Assembly (NCBI GenBank): GCA_903876665.1
Contig: CAIRAY010000015.1
Span: 1-46,329, forward strand
Direction: 5' to 3'
Length of the DNA stretch: 46,329 nt
Source: an uncultured Fibrobacterota bacterium
GTDB taxonomy: Bacteria; Fibrobacterota; Fibrobacteria; Fibrobacterales; Fibrobacteraceae
Shown here: positions 9,336 to 17,496 of the stretch, in pieces
Numbering within the stretch: position 1 is the stretch's first letter
How the letters are laid out: each line of letters starts with the position of its first letter
Translations under genes and position numbers: made by a program
The notes under the pieces: model-generated
What the model was told of the DNA's origin: nothing
The model's input: only the letters and a program-made list of their open reading frames with translations
Database searches by the model: none

Positions 9336-10412
9336 TTACCCGCGCGCCAAAAGACCCAGAAGCTCCGTGTCGAGGCGTTCCGCATTCTGGTTGTACTGGG
9401 GCAAATTCTGGTGCAAGCTTTCGCCGGTGGAGATCACCCCGAAATCCAGGTTCTTATAGTTCCAGTAGGAATACCCGATGCCCGCCTGAGCCAGAATGCC
9501 CAAGAAATCCGTCATCCAATTTACCTGCGAAACACGATCGGGACCCCCGACATAGACCCCGAATTCACCACACGCCACAGGCACTTTGTACTTGGCCCGG
9601 AACTCCAGCACAGGACCGAGCTCGCGCTCCATGCGGGCACGATCCCACACACCTGAATCGTTGGGAAGCCTTGCATGAAGTGCTTCGGAAAGTTCGTAAT
9701 TCCCAGGGTAGGAAAGATGCCGGTCATAGGCGTGACCATGGACCCATGGGGCCATCTGGTGGGTAAAAACTACCGGGTTGTAAAAGTGAAAGGAATAGAG
9801 GACATTGTCATCTTCGAGGGGAGTCAAGTGGGCGAATTCCGAAGCGGAATTCCACTTGTTGGAACCCACCACGATGGTACTTTTTGGGGCTGCCTTGCGG
9901 ATATGCCAAAACATTTCGTCCTTGACCTTGTCCCAGATTTTGGAATCCGTCGCGGTAGGCTCGTTCAGAATTTCGAGCATGACCGATGGGCGATTGCCGT
10001 AGCGCTCGGCCAGGACCGACCAGATGCGACGGGAATCCGCACGACAAACCGGGTCCGTAAAAAACGGTTGCTCTTCCGAGGCTCCGGAGTGAAAATCGTG
10101 GCCTGGGCATTTATGGAGATCGAGCATCACTAATAAACCCGCTTGTTCCGCAGCCTCGATGGCCACATCAAGCGCACGGAAGGAGCGCTCATCCTGCTCC
10201 AAATTTGCACCACGGAAAAAATTGAAATAGTCAATGGGAAGACGCACATGGTTAAAGCCCCAAGACTTTACTCTCTGAAAATCCTGGGCACCAATGAAGG
10301 ATTCGATATGTCCATAAAATCCAGGGAAAGCCTGGGGATCTTTTTCTTCGATGCAGTCAACCTGGCTAAACCAACCGCCAAAATTCAGACCTTTGAGGCG
10401 CTGTGCAAGCAT
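9336..10412 (-). CDS. GH5-family glycoside hydrolase (endoglucanase-like) without signal peptide
   Basis: Retaining beta-glucanase of glycoside hydrolase family 5. In the 358 residues one sees the family pattern: GGWF near the N-terminus, the conserved Arg in NHVRLPID, the DLHKCPGH loop, the acid/base E151 in ILNEPT, the HFYNP strand, and the nucleophile E283 in ACGEFG. The protein starts directly with the barrel (MLAQRLKGLNFGG) and has no leader. It is therefore expected in the cytoplasm, perhaps acting on imported cello-oligosaccharides, unless it is exported by another route. AGGAG lies 5 bases before the ATG and includes the stop codon of the small gene upstream, showing tight coupling. 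Confidence 0.9.
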   Translation of the reverse strand: MLAQRLKGLNFGGWFSQVDCIEEKDPQAFPGFYGHIESFIGAQDFQRVKSWGFNHVRLPIDYFNFFRGANLEQDERSFRALDVAIEAAEQAGLLVMLDLHKCPGHDFHSGASEEQPFFTDPVCRADSRRIWSVLAERYGNRPSVMLEILNEPTATDSKIWDKVKDEMFWHIRKAAPKSTIVVGSNKWNSASEFAHLTPLEDDNVLYSFHFYNPVVFTHQMAPWVHGHAYDRHLSYPGNYELSEALHARLPNDSGVWDRARMERELGPVLEFRAKYKVPVACGEFGVYVGGPDRVSQVNWMTDFLGILAQAGIGYSYWNYKNLDFGVISTGESLHQNLPQYNQNAERLDTELLGLLARG

Positions 10413-10420
10413 AAATTCTC

Positions 10421-10579
10421 CTAGCGTTCTTGATCCACTTCTTCGTATTTGGCGTAGAGCTGGTCGATCTTGAACATCCGAGTAGTGCGACGGCTTTTGC
10501 GCATGCCCCTAAACAGTATCCAATTGAATACGAGCACGATCACGCAAACAAATGCAGCAAAAATCACTTTCTCAGGCAT
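10421..10579 (-). CDS. Small single-span membrane protein
   Basis: Unknown. The 52-residue product from the ATG at 10579 (MPEKVIFAAF...) has one hydrophobic helix (about residues 4-21) followed by a basic stretch (RGMRKSRRTTR) and an acidic tail (YEEVDQER), giving N-out/C-in topology. A longer frame to 10696 would run into the upstream gene. The stop is part of the SD of the GH5 gene 8 bases later. No SD is evident before its own ATG. The shape recalls CcoQ-like or other tiny accessory subunits, but nothing nearby supports such a role. Confidence 0.55.
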   Translation of the reverse strand: MPEKVIFAAFVCVIVLVFNWILFRGMRKSRRTTRMFKIDQLYAKYEEVDQER

Positions 10580-10652
10580 TGAAAAGAAAGATAGCAAGAG
10601 CACCTGTGAAGGCGAGAGAAATTTGCAAGAATCCGCAGTGAAATTCCGAAGA

Positions 10653-13541
10653 TCACTCTGCCAGTGGAAGCACCAGTGCGGGACTATCTGTTTCAATGGG
10701 TGAAACGGGAGAAACAGAGCCCGTTAGAGGCGACCAAAGGATGCGAATTTTCCCTTCGCTCTCAGATTGATAGAGAATTCCGTCTTGAGCTTTCCATCGA
10801 TGGGCACGGACGCGCGTTTCCTCGGAAATTTCTTCTAAAGAAATCTTCAACGGAGTTTCTTCACCAGTTTCCACATCGAGTACTTGAATATTCTTGCGAT
10901 TCATTCCTGACTCAAGCAAAAGATACTTTCCATCCATTGACCATTTTAGCCCGTGAATGTCGCGACCCTTTGCCAGCTCACGTTGTTGATCGTTGCGAGA
11001 ATCCCACAGCATGATGTTCCAACTGGAATCCGACCCATCCGGAGTGCGTGAAGCGTAGGCGATGAACACCCCGCTCGGAGAGAAAACTGGATATTTTGCA
11101 TCCAGGGAATCCGGTGAAAGGAACTCACGGTGGGACAGAGTCAATCCAGCATGGACGATCCGGCTGCGGCCTTCCAGCACGCATTCAAGGGCCATGTTCT
11201 GCCCATCGGAAGCGAAGCTGAAACCATTCACCAGTCCCAACTCGCCCCGGGACATGTTTACTTCGTGGGTACCCTTCCAGGTCATGCGGAATAGATTCCG
11301 GCTCGAGGGATCGTCTTCCCGGACATAATAAAGCCAATTCTCATAGGGCTCCCACCGGGCAAACAGAACATTGCCTAGGGAATCCACCTTGGAAGCCGAA
11401 GCCTTGTTGCCCACCTGCTGCAAAGTCAATTGACCCTTGCCCGAATCAGACTGGGCAAGATGAAAGAACGAATTCCTGGACCAGGCCATTTGAGCGTCCA
11501 GAATCTTTGCGGGCGAACGGGTAAGCCGGGAAGTCAATCCCGATTTATGATCGGCCAGCCAAACATCGCTACGTCCATCTTCAACTTTTTGTAGATAAAG
11601 AAAATCCTCATAATCGCTACGCAGGACTGCGCGACTGTTTTGACCAGCCAAAACGCGCCATTCCTCACCCAGACTTTGCGCAAAACCCGAATCAGGACGA
11701 ATTGCATCATTAATGGGAATCATGCGAAAATCCCATGCCGGAGCGGGGCCCTGATCGAACAACGCCACGGCAAAACCAAGAGCTTCACCCCGACGGCCGG
11801 GGCTCGAAATCCAGGTGTTCTGAATCTTCATGGGCCGAGGAATCAGGGGCTCCTCTCCCGAAAGAACCATCAGGTCAATCCCACTGACTTGCCGCACCAG
11901 GGAGTCTGCAATTTGTAGTGGAGCATCCAAGAGCAACACTTGCAGGGCTGGTGGCTTGCTCCAGGATTGGCGGGCCTTCTGAATTTGCGCTACCATATCC
12001 ACAACCGAAGGTCCTGGGCTACTTTTGCCCGAAAAGCCAAAAACCGCGACATCCTTTCCGTTCACCGAAAGAATCGAACAAGGGTCTTTTTGAATCCAGG
12101 GGAGAAGATTCTCCGCACCGGCGCGCCGAATCCCGGGGGCATCATTTTCGCTCAACAATATCTTCTGGTAAGACATTTTTGCGTACAGGTCGAGGATGCG
12201 CTGGCTATTCTTTTCGGCGGTGTCCTGAGGAAAAAGGCGACCGGCATCCAGCAGCTGCAGGGCCGGGTATTGCATGCGAAGTTGCTTGATCAGAGAGAAG
12301 CGCCGGGAAAGCCCACCGTTCAGGCGATCCTGTTCCCAGAACGAAAGAGCCTGGCCCTCGGTGTTTGCGCTATAGGCAATCGCGACATATTTTGCTTTGT
12401 CTACTCGACCTTCCTTTTCGCAGGCCTGGATAATGGCGACTGCATCGAGCTTGGAAGGGTCCTGTCGCAGGGCCTTGCGGGCGTATTGCGTGGCCAAATT
12501 GCAGGCTCCATGCTCCCACTCCTGGCGAGCGAGTTTCATGAAGTCGATCACCTCGCGATCCCGGAGCGGAGGATGCACCTGCAAGGTCACCGTGTGCACC
12601 AGTCCAATGTTTCCCATGGATTTTATCGCATATTCGACGCCCAAGGTACTTAATTGCAAACCCAGGCCCGCACTGATTCCCCGCATCCACCCGAGTTCTG
12701 GATTATGCAAGTCCCGCTCATAACCCGTGCGCGCAAAAAACAAATGCTGCCAATTCCACTCTCCACCCACATGAAGCCTCTGCCCGGCGTCATTGGATTT
12801 AGAATATCCGATTTGCCAGCCCCAGGCACTGGTACTGTCCGCAAAACCGAGCCCCGTCCGCAACAAGGTGGGAAGCTTGGACACTGCACCTGTCCCTGAC
12901 CGGTAGGAAAATCCGTGGGCTAGGTTCTGGAGAGAAAAGGACCCCTGAAGTCCATAAAACATATTCCAAGAACCACTCAGATCCAGCCCATACCCGTCCC
13001 CAGGAACATCGTCAAGCTGGGAATGAATCCAATTGAGCCTTGACCCGACCCACAAACGGTCTGCAAGCAATGGATAGCCCCATGCCAGACCCAGGGAAAA
13101 ATCCATCGCTACAATTTTTACATCGTTTTCTTCGATATTCCTGGCACCCTCGAAAGGCGTGGCAAAAAGTCCCGAAAAACCCAGACCCAGGTTTCCGATC
13201 CGAGGCACGGCAAATACAGAGGAAGCAGCCTCATGGCGCCATTGCCCCAGATAATCGCCATGGGAAAACTGGGTCTGGAACCCTTCAACCAAGGGAATTC
13301 GGGCTGGATTCCAAAAAACCGTCGAAGGATCATTGATCGCCGGGCCGTCAAAACCGCCCATGGCCGCCGCGCGGGCACCCATAGGGAGCTTCAGGAACGG
13401 GAGGCTTGCCGTACCGGCCTGGGTGTCGTCAAAATTGAACATTCCATCCACCGGATTCCCAAAGACCAATGCCCCGAGGGACAAGCCAATCATGGCTCCT
13501 CTTTGGAGTAGGGTAAATCCGAACCGCAAGCTATTCCTCAT
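10653..13541 (-). CDS. Outer-membrane barrel / degenerate 5'-nucleotidase / beta-propeller fusion protein
   Basis: A 962-residue exported protein with three parts. Residues 35-325 look like a PorV/UPF0164-type outer-membrane barrel (GARAAAMGGF, DPSTVFWNPA, repeated aromatic strands). Residues 328-400 are helical, TPR-like. Residues 408-615 follow the order of the calcineurin-type 5'-nucleotidase fold (GGLSRRFSLIKQLR, LLDAGRLF, MSYQKILLSEND, VAVFGFSG, VSGIDLMVLSG), but the metal ligands are missing: DAGD has become DAGR and GNHE has become SEND. Residues 630-955 hold TolB/PD40-like propeller blades (for example YPVFSPSGVFIAYAS and GLKWSMDGKYLLLES). AGGAG precedes the ATG. It leads the operon containing GH5. 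Probably a surface-facing scaffold or binding protein, not an active nucleotidase; this is inference. Confidence 0.75.
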   Translation of the reverse strand: MRNSLRFGFTLLQRGAMIGLSLGALVFGNPVDGMFNFDDTQAGTASLPFLKLPMGARAAAMGGFDGPAINDPSTVFWNPARIPLVEGFQTQFSHGDYLGQWRHEAASSVFAVPRIGNLGLGFSGLFATPFEGARNIEENDVKIVAMDFSLGLAWGYPLLADRLWVGSRLNWIHSQLDDVPGDGYGLDLSGSWNMFYGLQGSFSLQNLAHGFSYRSGTGAVSKLPTLLRTGLGFADSTSAWGWQIGYSKSNDAGQRLHVGGEWNWQHLFFARTGYERDLHNPELGWMRGISAGLGLQLSTLGVEYAIKSMGNIGLVHTVTLQVHPPLRDREVIDFMKLARQEWEHGACNLATQYARKALRQDPSKLDAVAIIQACEKEGRVDKAKYVAIAYSANTEGQALSFWEQDRLNGGLSRRFSLIKQLRMQYPALQLLDAGRLFPQDTAEKNSQRILDLYAKMSYQKILLSENDAPGIRRAGAENLLPWIQKDPCSILSVNGKDVAVFGFSGKSSPGPSVVDMVAQIQKARQSWSKPPALQVLLLDAPLQIADSLVRQVSGIDLMVLSGEEPLIPRPMKIQNTWISSPGRRGEALGFAVALFDQGPAPAWDFRMIPINDAIRPDSGFAQSLGEEWRVLAGQNSRAVLRSDYEDFLYLQKVEDGRSDVWLADHKSGLTSRLTRSPAKILDAQMAWSRNSFFHLAQSDSGKGQLTLQQVGNKASASKVDSLGNVLFARWEPYENWLYYVREDDPSSRNLFRMTWKGTHEVNMSRGELGLVNGFSFASDGQNMALECVLEGRSRIVHAGLTLSHREFLSPDSLDAKYPVFSPSGVFIAYASRTPDGSDSSWNIMLWDSRNDQQRELAKGRDIHGLKWSMDGKYLLLESGMNRKNIQVLDVETGEETPLKISLEEISEETRVRAHRWKAQDGILYQSESEGKIRILWSPLTGSVSPVSPIETDSPALVLPLAE

Positions 13542-13610
13542 TCAGGCAAAATCTCCTAAATAAAGTATCGGATTTTTAGTGGAAGAACTGGAGTAATCCT
13601 TAAAAAAGGC

Positions 13611-13635
13611 AAAAAAAAGGCACCCTGACGGGTGC
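13611..13635 (-). terminator. Rho-independent terminator of the 13655-13942 gene
   Basis: On the minus strand a GCACCC/GGGTGC stem (13620-13635) with a GTCA loop is followed by eight T (13611-13618). It lies 20 bases after the stop of the minus-strand gene. Confidence 0.85.
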
Positions 13636-13654
13636 ATTTAGGATCAAAAGAGAA

Positions 13655-13942
13655 TTAAGCGACGATGTTGAGGGACTCTTCGCAGATATTCAGGCCCAGG
13701 ACGATTTCCAGGGCTTCGGGCTCGACATCGAAATCCACAACCAGCCCGACTTTCTTGCTCGGATCCTTTTGGTTTTCGAAGTGGACAATATCAAATAACT
13801 TCATCCGGATGGAGGCAGCTTCAGTGACTGGGATCTCAACGATCATGCCCTTGCGAATTGGGCCTTCCAGAACACTACCCTTGAAAACGATGGATTTGCC
13901 GTCATCGGATAGGGAGGTCTTTTTTACAAAAAAGCGTGGCAT
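13655..13942 (-). CDS. Small conserved-looking protein, unknown function
   Basis: No family assigned. The 95-residue product begins MPRFFVKKTSLSDDGK, has several predicted beta strands, and contains the phrase GSVLEGPIRKGMIVEIPV. That phrase resembles the beta-barrel of translation-factor domain II (GXVXXGXXXXGXXV), but the resemblance is short. No signal peptide or membrane helix. It is transcribed alone, with its own terminator, and is divergent from mqnA with only about 50 bases between the starts, so the two promoters must overlap. Confidence 0.7.
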   Translation of the reverse strand: MPRFFVKKTSLSDDGKSIVFKGSVLEGPIRKGMIVEIPVTEAASIRMKLFDIVHFENQKDPSKKVGLVVDFDVEPEALEIVLGLNICEESLNIVA

Positions 13943-13992
13943 TGAACCCTTTTTCGGTTGTTAGTGACCTACAATTTAACATTTTTCTGCGC

Positions 13993-14826
13993 ATGGCAAG
14001 TAATTCTATGCAATTGATTGTGGGAAGAATCCCTTTTTTTGTCTGTACGCCCTATTTCCATGACTCCCTGGAGAGCCATTCCGGAGCGGAAATTTTCCTG
14101 GATGGAACGCCCCGGGAACACAACCAAAATCTGGCGCAAGGCTTGATCCATCTATCTCCGTCGTCATCTTACGAGTACGCCAAGCACCCCGACCTCTACT
14201 GGATCCTCCCTGACATTTGCACCGCCAGTACCCTGGAAATCCGCTCCGTGAAACTTTTTTCAAAAAAATCGCTTCTCGACCTCAATAGAGAGCCAATTGA
14301 GCTATCGGACCAGTCGGAAACCTCAAATAACCTTCTAAAATTGCTCACCGAGCAGTGGAAAGGCATTCATCCCGTATGGAAATCGGCCTCTTCCGAAGGT
14401 CCCCAACCCACCGCCCGCATCCTGATTGGAGACCGTGCGCTTCTGGAGGATCAGAATTCGGATTGGCCCTTCCGCTATGACCTGGCCACCCTTTGGCAGG
14501 AATGGAAGGGGCTTCCCTTTGTTTTTGGAATGTGGATGATCCACCGTAGCGTGCTCGAATCCCCCGGGCTCCGTGAGGCCCTGCAAAGCTATCGCGCGCA
14601 CCTGCATCAAGCGGTTGCCGACTTCAGGGCCGATCCACGCCACGCTTTGGAACGGTGGCTGAAAAAATACCCGTCCCCAATCCATTTAGACGACTTGTTG
14701 CTGTATTACAACATCATCGATTACCGATTTACCCCGGCGCACCAAGAATCCCTACGCGAATTCTACCAGGAATGCGCCTTAGCCGGCCTAATTGAAAAGG
14801 CCCCGGACTTGCGCTTTGTACTGTGA
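13993..14826 (+). CDS. mqnA: MqnA/MqnD-family protein, probable chorismate dehydratase of the futalosine pathway
   Basis: MqnA removes water from chorismate to give 3-enolpyruvyl-benzoate, the first committed step of futalosine-dependent menaquinone synthesis. The 277-residue protein has the periplasmic-binding-like layout of the family: VGRIPFFVCTPYF at the start, then NQNLAQGLIHLSPSSSYEYA, then SVKLFSKKSL, and a conserved-type LPFVFGMWMIHR segment. MqnD has the same fold, so the split between the two is not certain. The start is taken at 13993; ATG 14008 is an alternative. Another pathway gene, mqnC, lies at 31625. The stop is 13 bases from the convergent histidine kinase stop. Confidence 0.75.
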   Translation: MASNSMQLIVGRIPFFVCTPYFHDSLESHSGAEIFLDGTPREHNQNLAQGLIHLSPSSSYEYAKHPDLYWILPDICTASTLEIRSVKLFSKKSLLDLNREPIELSDQSETSNNLLKLLTEQWKGIHPVWKSASSEGPQPTARILIGDRALLEDQNSDWPFRYDLATLWQEWKGLPFVFGMWMIHRSVLESPGLREALQSYRAHLHQAVADFRADPRHALERWLKKYPSPIHLDDLLLYYNIIDYRFTPAHQESLREFYQECALAGLIEKAPDLRFVL

Positions 14827-14839
14827 AGGACCAGAAATT

Positions 14840-16663
14840 TTACAAAGAAGATTGGATCGGCAAATGCATTTCCACCCGCAGGCCCGGGTTTGCGTTGATG
14901 AGCTCTAGGCGGACATTCAGAAGCTGGCTGAATTTCCGCACCAGGGAGAGTCCGATACCGGCACCGCTGGTCCTACGCGTCATCTCATTTTCCACCCGGT
15001 AAAACTCCTGAAACACCCGCTCTTTTTCTGCGGAAGGAATTCCGGGTCCAAAGTCGCGAACAAATATCATCATTCCGTCCCGCCGAACACGAAGTCCAAT
15101 CTGGATCTTTTTTGGCTCAAAACCTTTGGCGAATTTGATCGAATTTTCCAAGAGGTTCATAATCATCTGGTAGGTCGCATCGCGGTCCAGGTAAATCTCC
15201 TCTTCACATTCTTCAAAAATGCTCTCGAGACTAAACCCAGCACGTTCAACCGTTGGCGTATACTTGACGATGAATTCTTCCAGGAATTGCCGAGGATTGG
15301 TCAATTGCAGATGGACCGGCCAACGATGGCGCTCCAAGTTTGAAATATTCAGGACATTTTGGATGAGGCGTGTCAACCGTTCGGTTTCACTCGCGATCAT
15401 GGTGTAATAATGCTGGCGCTTTTCTTCTTTGACCACCCATTGATTCTGCAAAAGCTCCGCATACATGCGAATCGCAGTCAAGGGAGTCTTCAGCTCATGG
15501 CTAACCGCAGAGATAAAGTCCTGGCGCTTGGCACTGGCCCGCATCTGGCTTGCGGTGGTCTTGTACACGCCATAAAGACCTGCGGAGAGTACAAGGACCA
15601 TGGTGAATCCCAGCACGATAATCAAGCCGCTACCCGGGGGCCGGCCGCTCATGCTCATGTATGCGGCAAGCTCCATATCCTGGAGGGGAAATTGCAGAGG
15701 GGAAGAAAAAAGAAGGTCACCACTGGAGGAGGTGGAGCAAAAACTGACCAAGGCGCCCGTCGAAGACCGGAATTCCAGGCGCAGAACCATTTCCTCTGGA
15801 GAAATCTGCAATTCCTTGTACATCATGTTGCGCAAGTATTGTTTCAGGTCAACCACAAAGCCCTGGAGGAAGCGCTGGTCACCGCGCCATACATTGCGAT
15901 AAAACACCAGATTATCTTGATTGAAACGGGCTTGAAACGGCTCGATTTCCACATCGAAACTTCCTTGGTCCTCCACCGCCAGCTGTTCCCCATTCACAAC
16001 CACCGCCTGGCGCCCCGTAGACAACCGGTCGGATTCCACATCAAACACAATCGCCTCCTTGGCTGAAGGCGTCTCGTAGCGCTTGGCGAAAGGCTGTCCT
16101 TTGGCAAGCACCGAATTCAGTTGCAGGTCACGGCCTGATTTGGTGTTCTTCAAGGAATCCGCACTGAAGGTATAGACATAGGGATAGGCGGTCACCCTTC
16201 GGTGCGCGACGCTATTTTGAAACTTCATTCCCACCAGAACTGTTTTTATCCGGTCGCGGACCCCTTCGCGCTCCTTGCGGTTTTCGATGGGGATTTTTTC
16301 CAAGAGACCATCAGGAAGAACCGGAGTGCGGACGCTGCCATCGGGCTCCATCTGGAAGTAGCCGATCATGCCCGCATAGTGGCTGCGCACCGGGTAATGG
16401 GCGAGATCGGAGAGGGTTACGCCCTCACCACCGATCATGGGCACTGCCCGGATAAAGCGGTATTCAGAATAGGAGCGCCGCTCTTCTACGGCCAAGTCAT
16501 CATAGATCCGCTGATTGAGCATCTGCAGAATCAAAAACGCGCGTTCTTTTTGGCCGAAGGTCGCCTCGGCTCCAAGATGCTCCCAGGAACGGAACAAAAG
16601 GAAAACGGTAGGAACCAGGATGACCAGGAAAATCAGTATGAGCGTGAGCCGAAATCGCCCCAT
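14840..16663 (-). CDS. Membrane sensor histidine kinase
   Basis: Two-component sensor of 607 residues. A first membrane helix (5-24) is followed by a large extracytoplasmic region (25-345), a second helix (347-368), a HisKA domain with phospho-accepting H389 in AVSHELKTPL, and an HATPase domain with N box (NLLENSIKFAKG), G1 box (DFGPGIPSAE) and G2 box (SGAGIGLSLV). There is no recognisable HAMP domain between helix 2 and HisKA. The gene follows the response regulator by 19 bases on the same strand, so the two form an operon and surely a signalling pair. The signal sensed is not evident; the sensor region matches no family I know. Confidence 0.9.
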   Translation of the reverse strand: MGRFRLTLILIFLVILVPTVFLLFRSWEHLGAEATFGQKERAFLILQMLNQRIYDDLAVEERRSYSEYRFIRAVPMIGGEGVTLSDLAHYPVRSHYAGMIGYFQMEPDGSVRTPVLPDGLLEKIPIENRKEREGVRDRIKTVLVGMKFQNSVAHRRVTAYPYVYTFSADSLKNTKSGRDLQLNSVLAKGQPFAKRYETPSAKEAIVFDVESDRLSTGRQAVVVNGEQLAVEDQGSFDVEIEPFQARFNQDNLVFYRNVWRGDQRFLQGFVVDLKQYLRNMMYKELQISPEEMVLRLEFRSSTGALVSFCSTSSSGDLLFSSPLQFPLQDMELAAYMSMSGRPPGSGLIIVLGFTMVLVLSAGLYGVYKTTASQMRASAKRQDFISAVSHELKTPLTAIRMYAELLQNQWVVKEEKRQHYYTMIASETERLTRLIQNVLNISNLERHRWPVHLQLTNPRQFLEEFIVKYTPTVERAGFSLESIFEECEEEIYLDRDATYQMIMNLLENSIKFAKGFEPKKIQIGLRVRRDGMMIFVRDFGPGIPSAEKERVFQEFYRVENEMTRRTSGAGIGLSLVRKFSQLLNVRLELINANPGLRVEMHLPIQSSL

Positions 16664-16682
16664 GAGGACCTACCCTTACAAA

Positions 16683-17414
16683 TCAGTCATGATTGAGCGA
16701 GCGCAATTGGTACCCTTCGCCACGCAGGGTCAGGAGGATGCGGGGACGGGCAGGGTCATCTTCGATTTTTTTACGTAGCTTGGTAATGTGGATGTCCACC
16801 GTGCGGGTATCGACGGATTCGGCATTCTCATAGCCCCAGACCTCGTGCAAAAGTTCGTGACGGGGAATAGCCCGGTCATGAAACTTCCATAAATACTCAA
16901 GAATCTCGATTTCTTTGCGCGTGAACTGGAGGTCTTCGGAACCGCGCTTTCCGCTAAAGTCCCGGAATGTTACCCGAAGGCTCCCGATCACCAGGACATC
17001 GCTCACATCGAGGCTCTTCTGGCTACGACGAAGCACCGCCTGGATGCGGGCAAAAAGGGTTTCCACCGAAAAAGGCTTGGAAATGTAGTCGTCAGCCCCC
17101 AGGCTAAGGCCTTCAATAATATCGTGTTCGGAGGTTTTTGCCGAAAGGATGATGATGGGGAGCTCCCGGTCCTTTTCGCGGATGCGGTTGCATACGGTAA
17201 ACCCATCAAGCCCAGGAAGCATCAGGTCCAGGATAACTAAATCAAAAGTTCCGGTGAGTGCTTTTTCGAGTCCGGAAACCCCGTCCTGCACATGGTCCGC
17301 AATAAAACCTTTGAATTCGCAGAGGTCAACCAACCCCTCTCCAATGGCGATTTCGTCCTCAATAATAAGGACTCGGGCGGGATGTTGGCTCTTTTCATTG
17401 CTTTTTTCGTTCAT
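16683..17414 (-). CDS. OmpR/PhoB-family response regulator
   Basis: DNA-binding partner of the kinase at 14840-16663. The receiver domain has the acidic pocket (IIEDE), the phosphorylation site D63 in LVILDLMLPGLDG, the switch Ser in IILSAKTS, and the conserved Lys in ISKPFS. A winged-helix output domain follows (FTRKEIEILEYL, HELLHEVWGY, VDTRTVDIHITKLRKKIE, ILLTLRGEGYQL). The start at 17414 (MNEKSNEK) is preferred over 17435 because it gives the usual short lead to the receiver; no clear SD separates them. Its 5' region is divergent from the beta-barrel gene at 17497. Confidence 0.9.
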   Translation of the reverse strand: MNEKSNEKSQHPARVLIIEDEIAIGEGLVDLCEFKGFIADHVQDGVSGLEKALTGTFDLVILDLMLPGLDGFTVCNRIREKDRELPIIILSAKTSEHDIIEGLSLGADDYISKPFSVETLFARIQAVLRRSQKSLDVSDVLVIGSLRVTFRDFSGKRGSEDLQFTRKEIEILEYLWKFHDRAIPRHELLHEVWGYENAESVDTRTVDIHITKLRKKIEDDPARPRILLTLRGEGYQLRSLNHD

Positions 17415-17496
17415 AAGGAACCCATAAAATACCATTATTCATGTGGAATAGGACTCGATAATATTATCTTAACAAAAACCAATTCTGGAGATGCAC

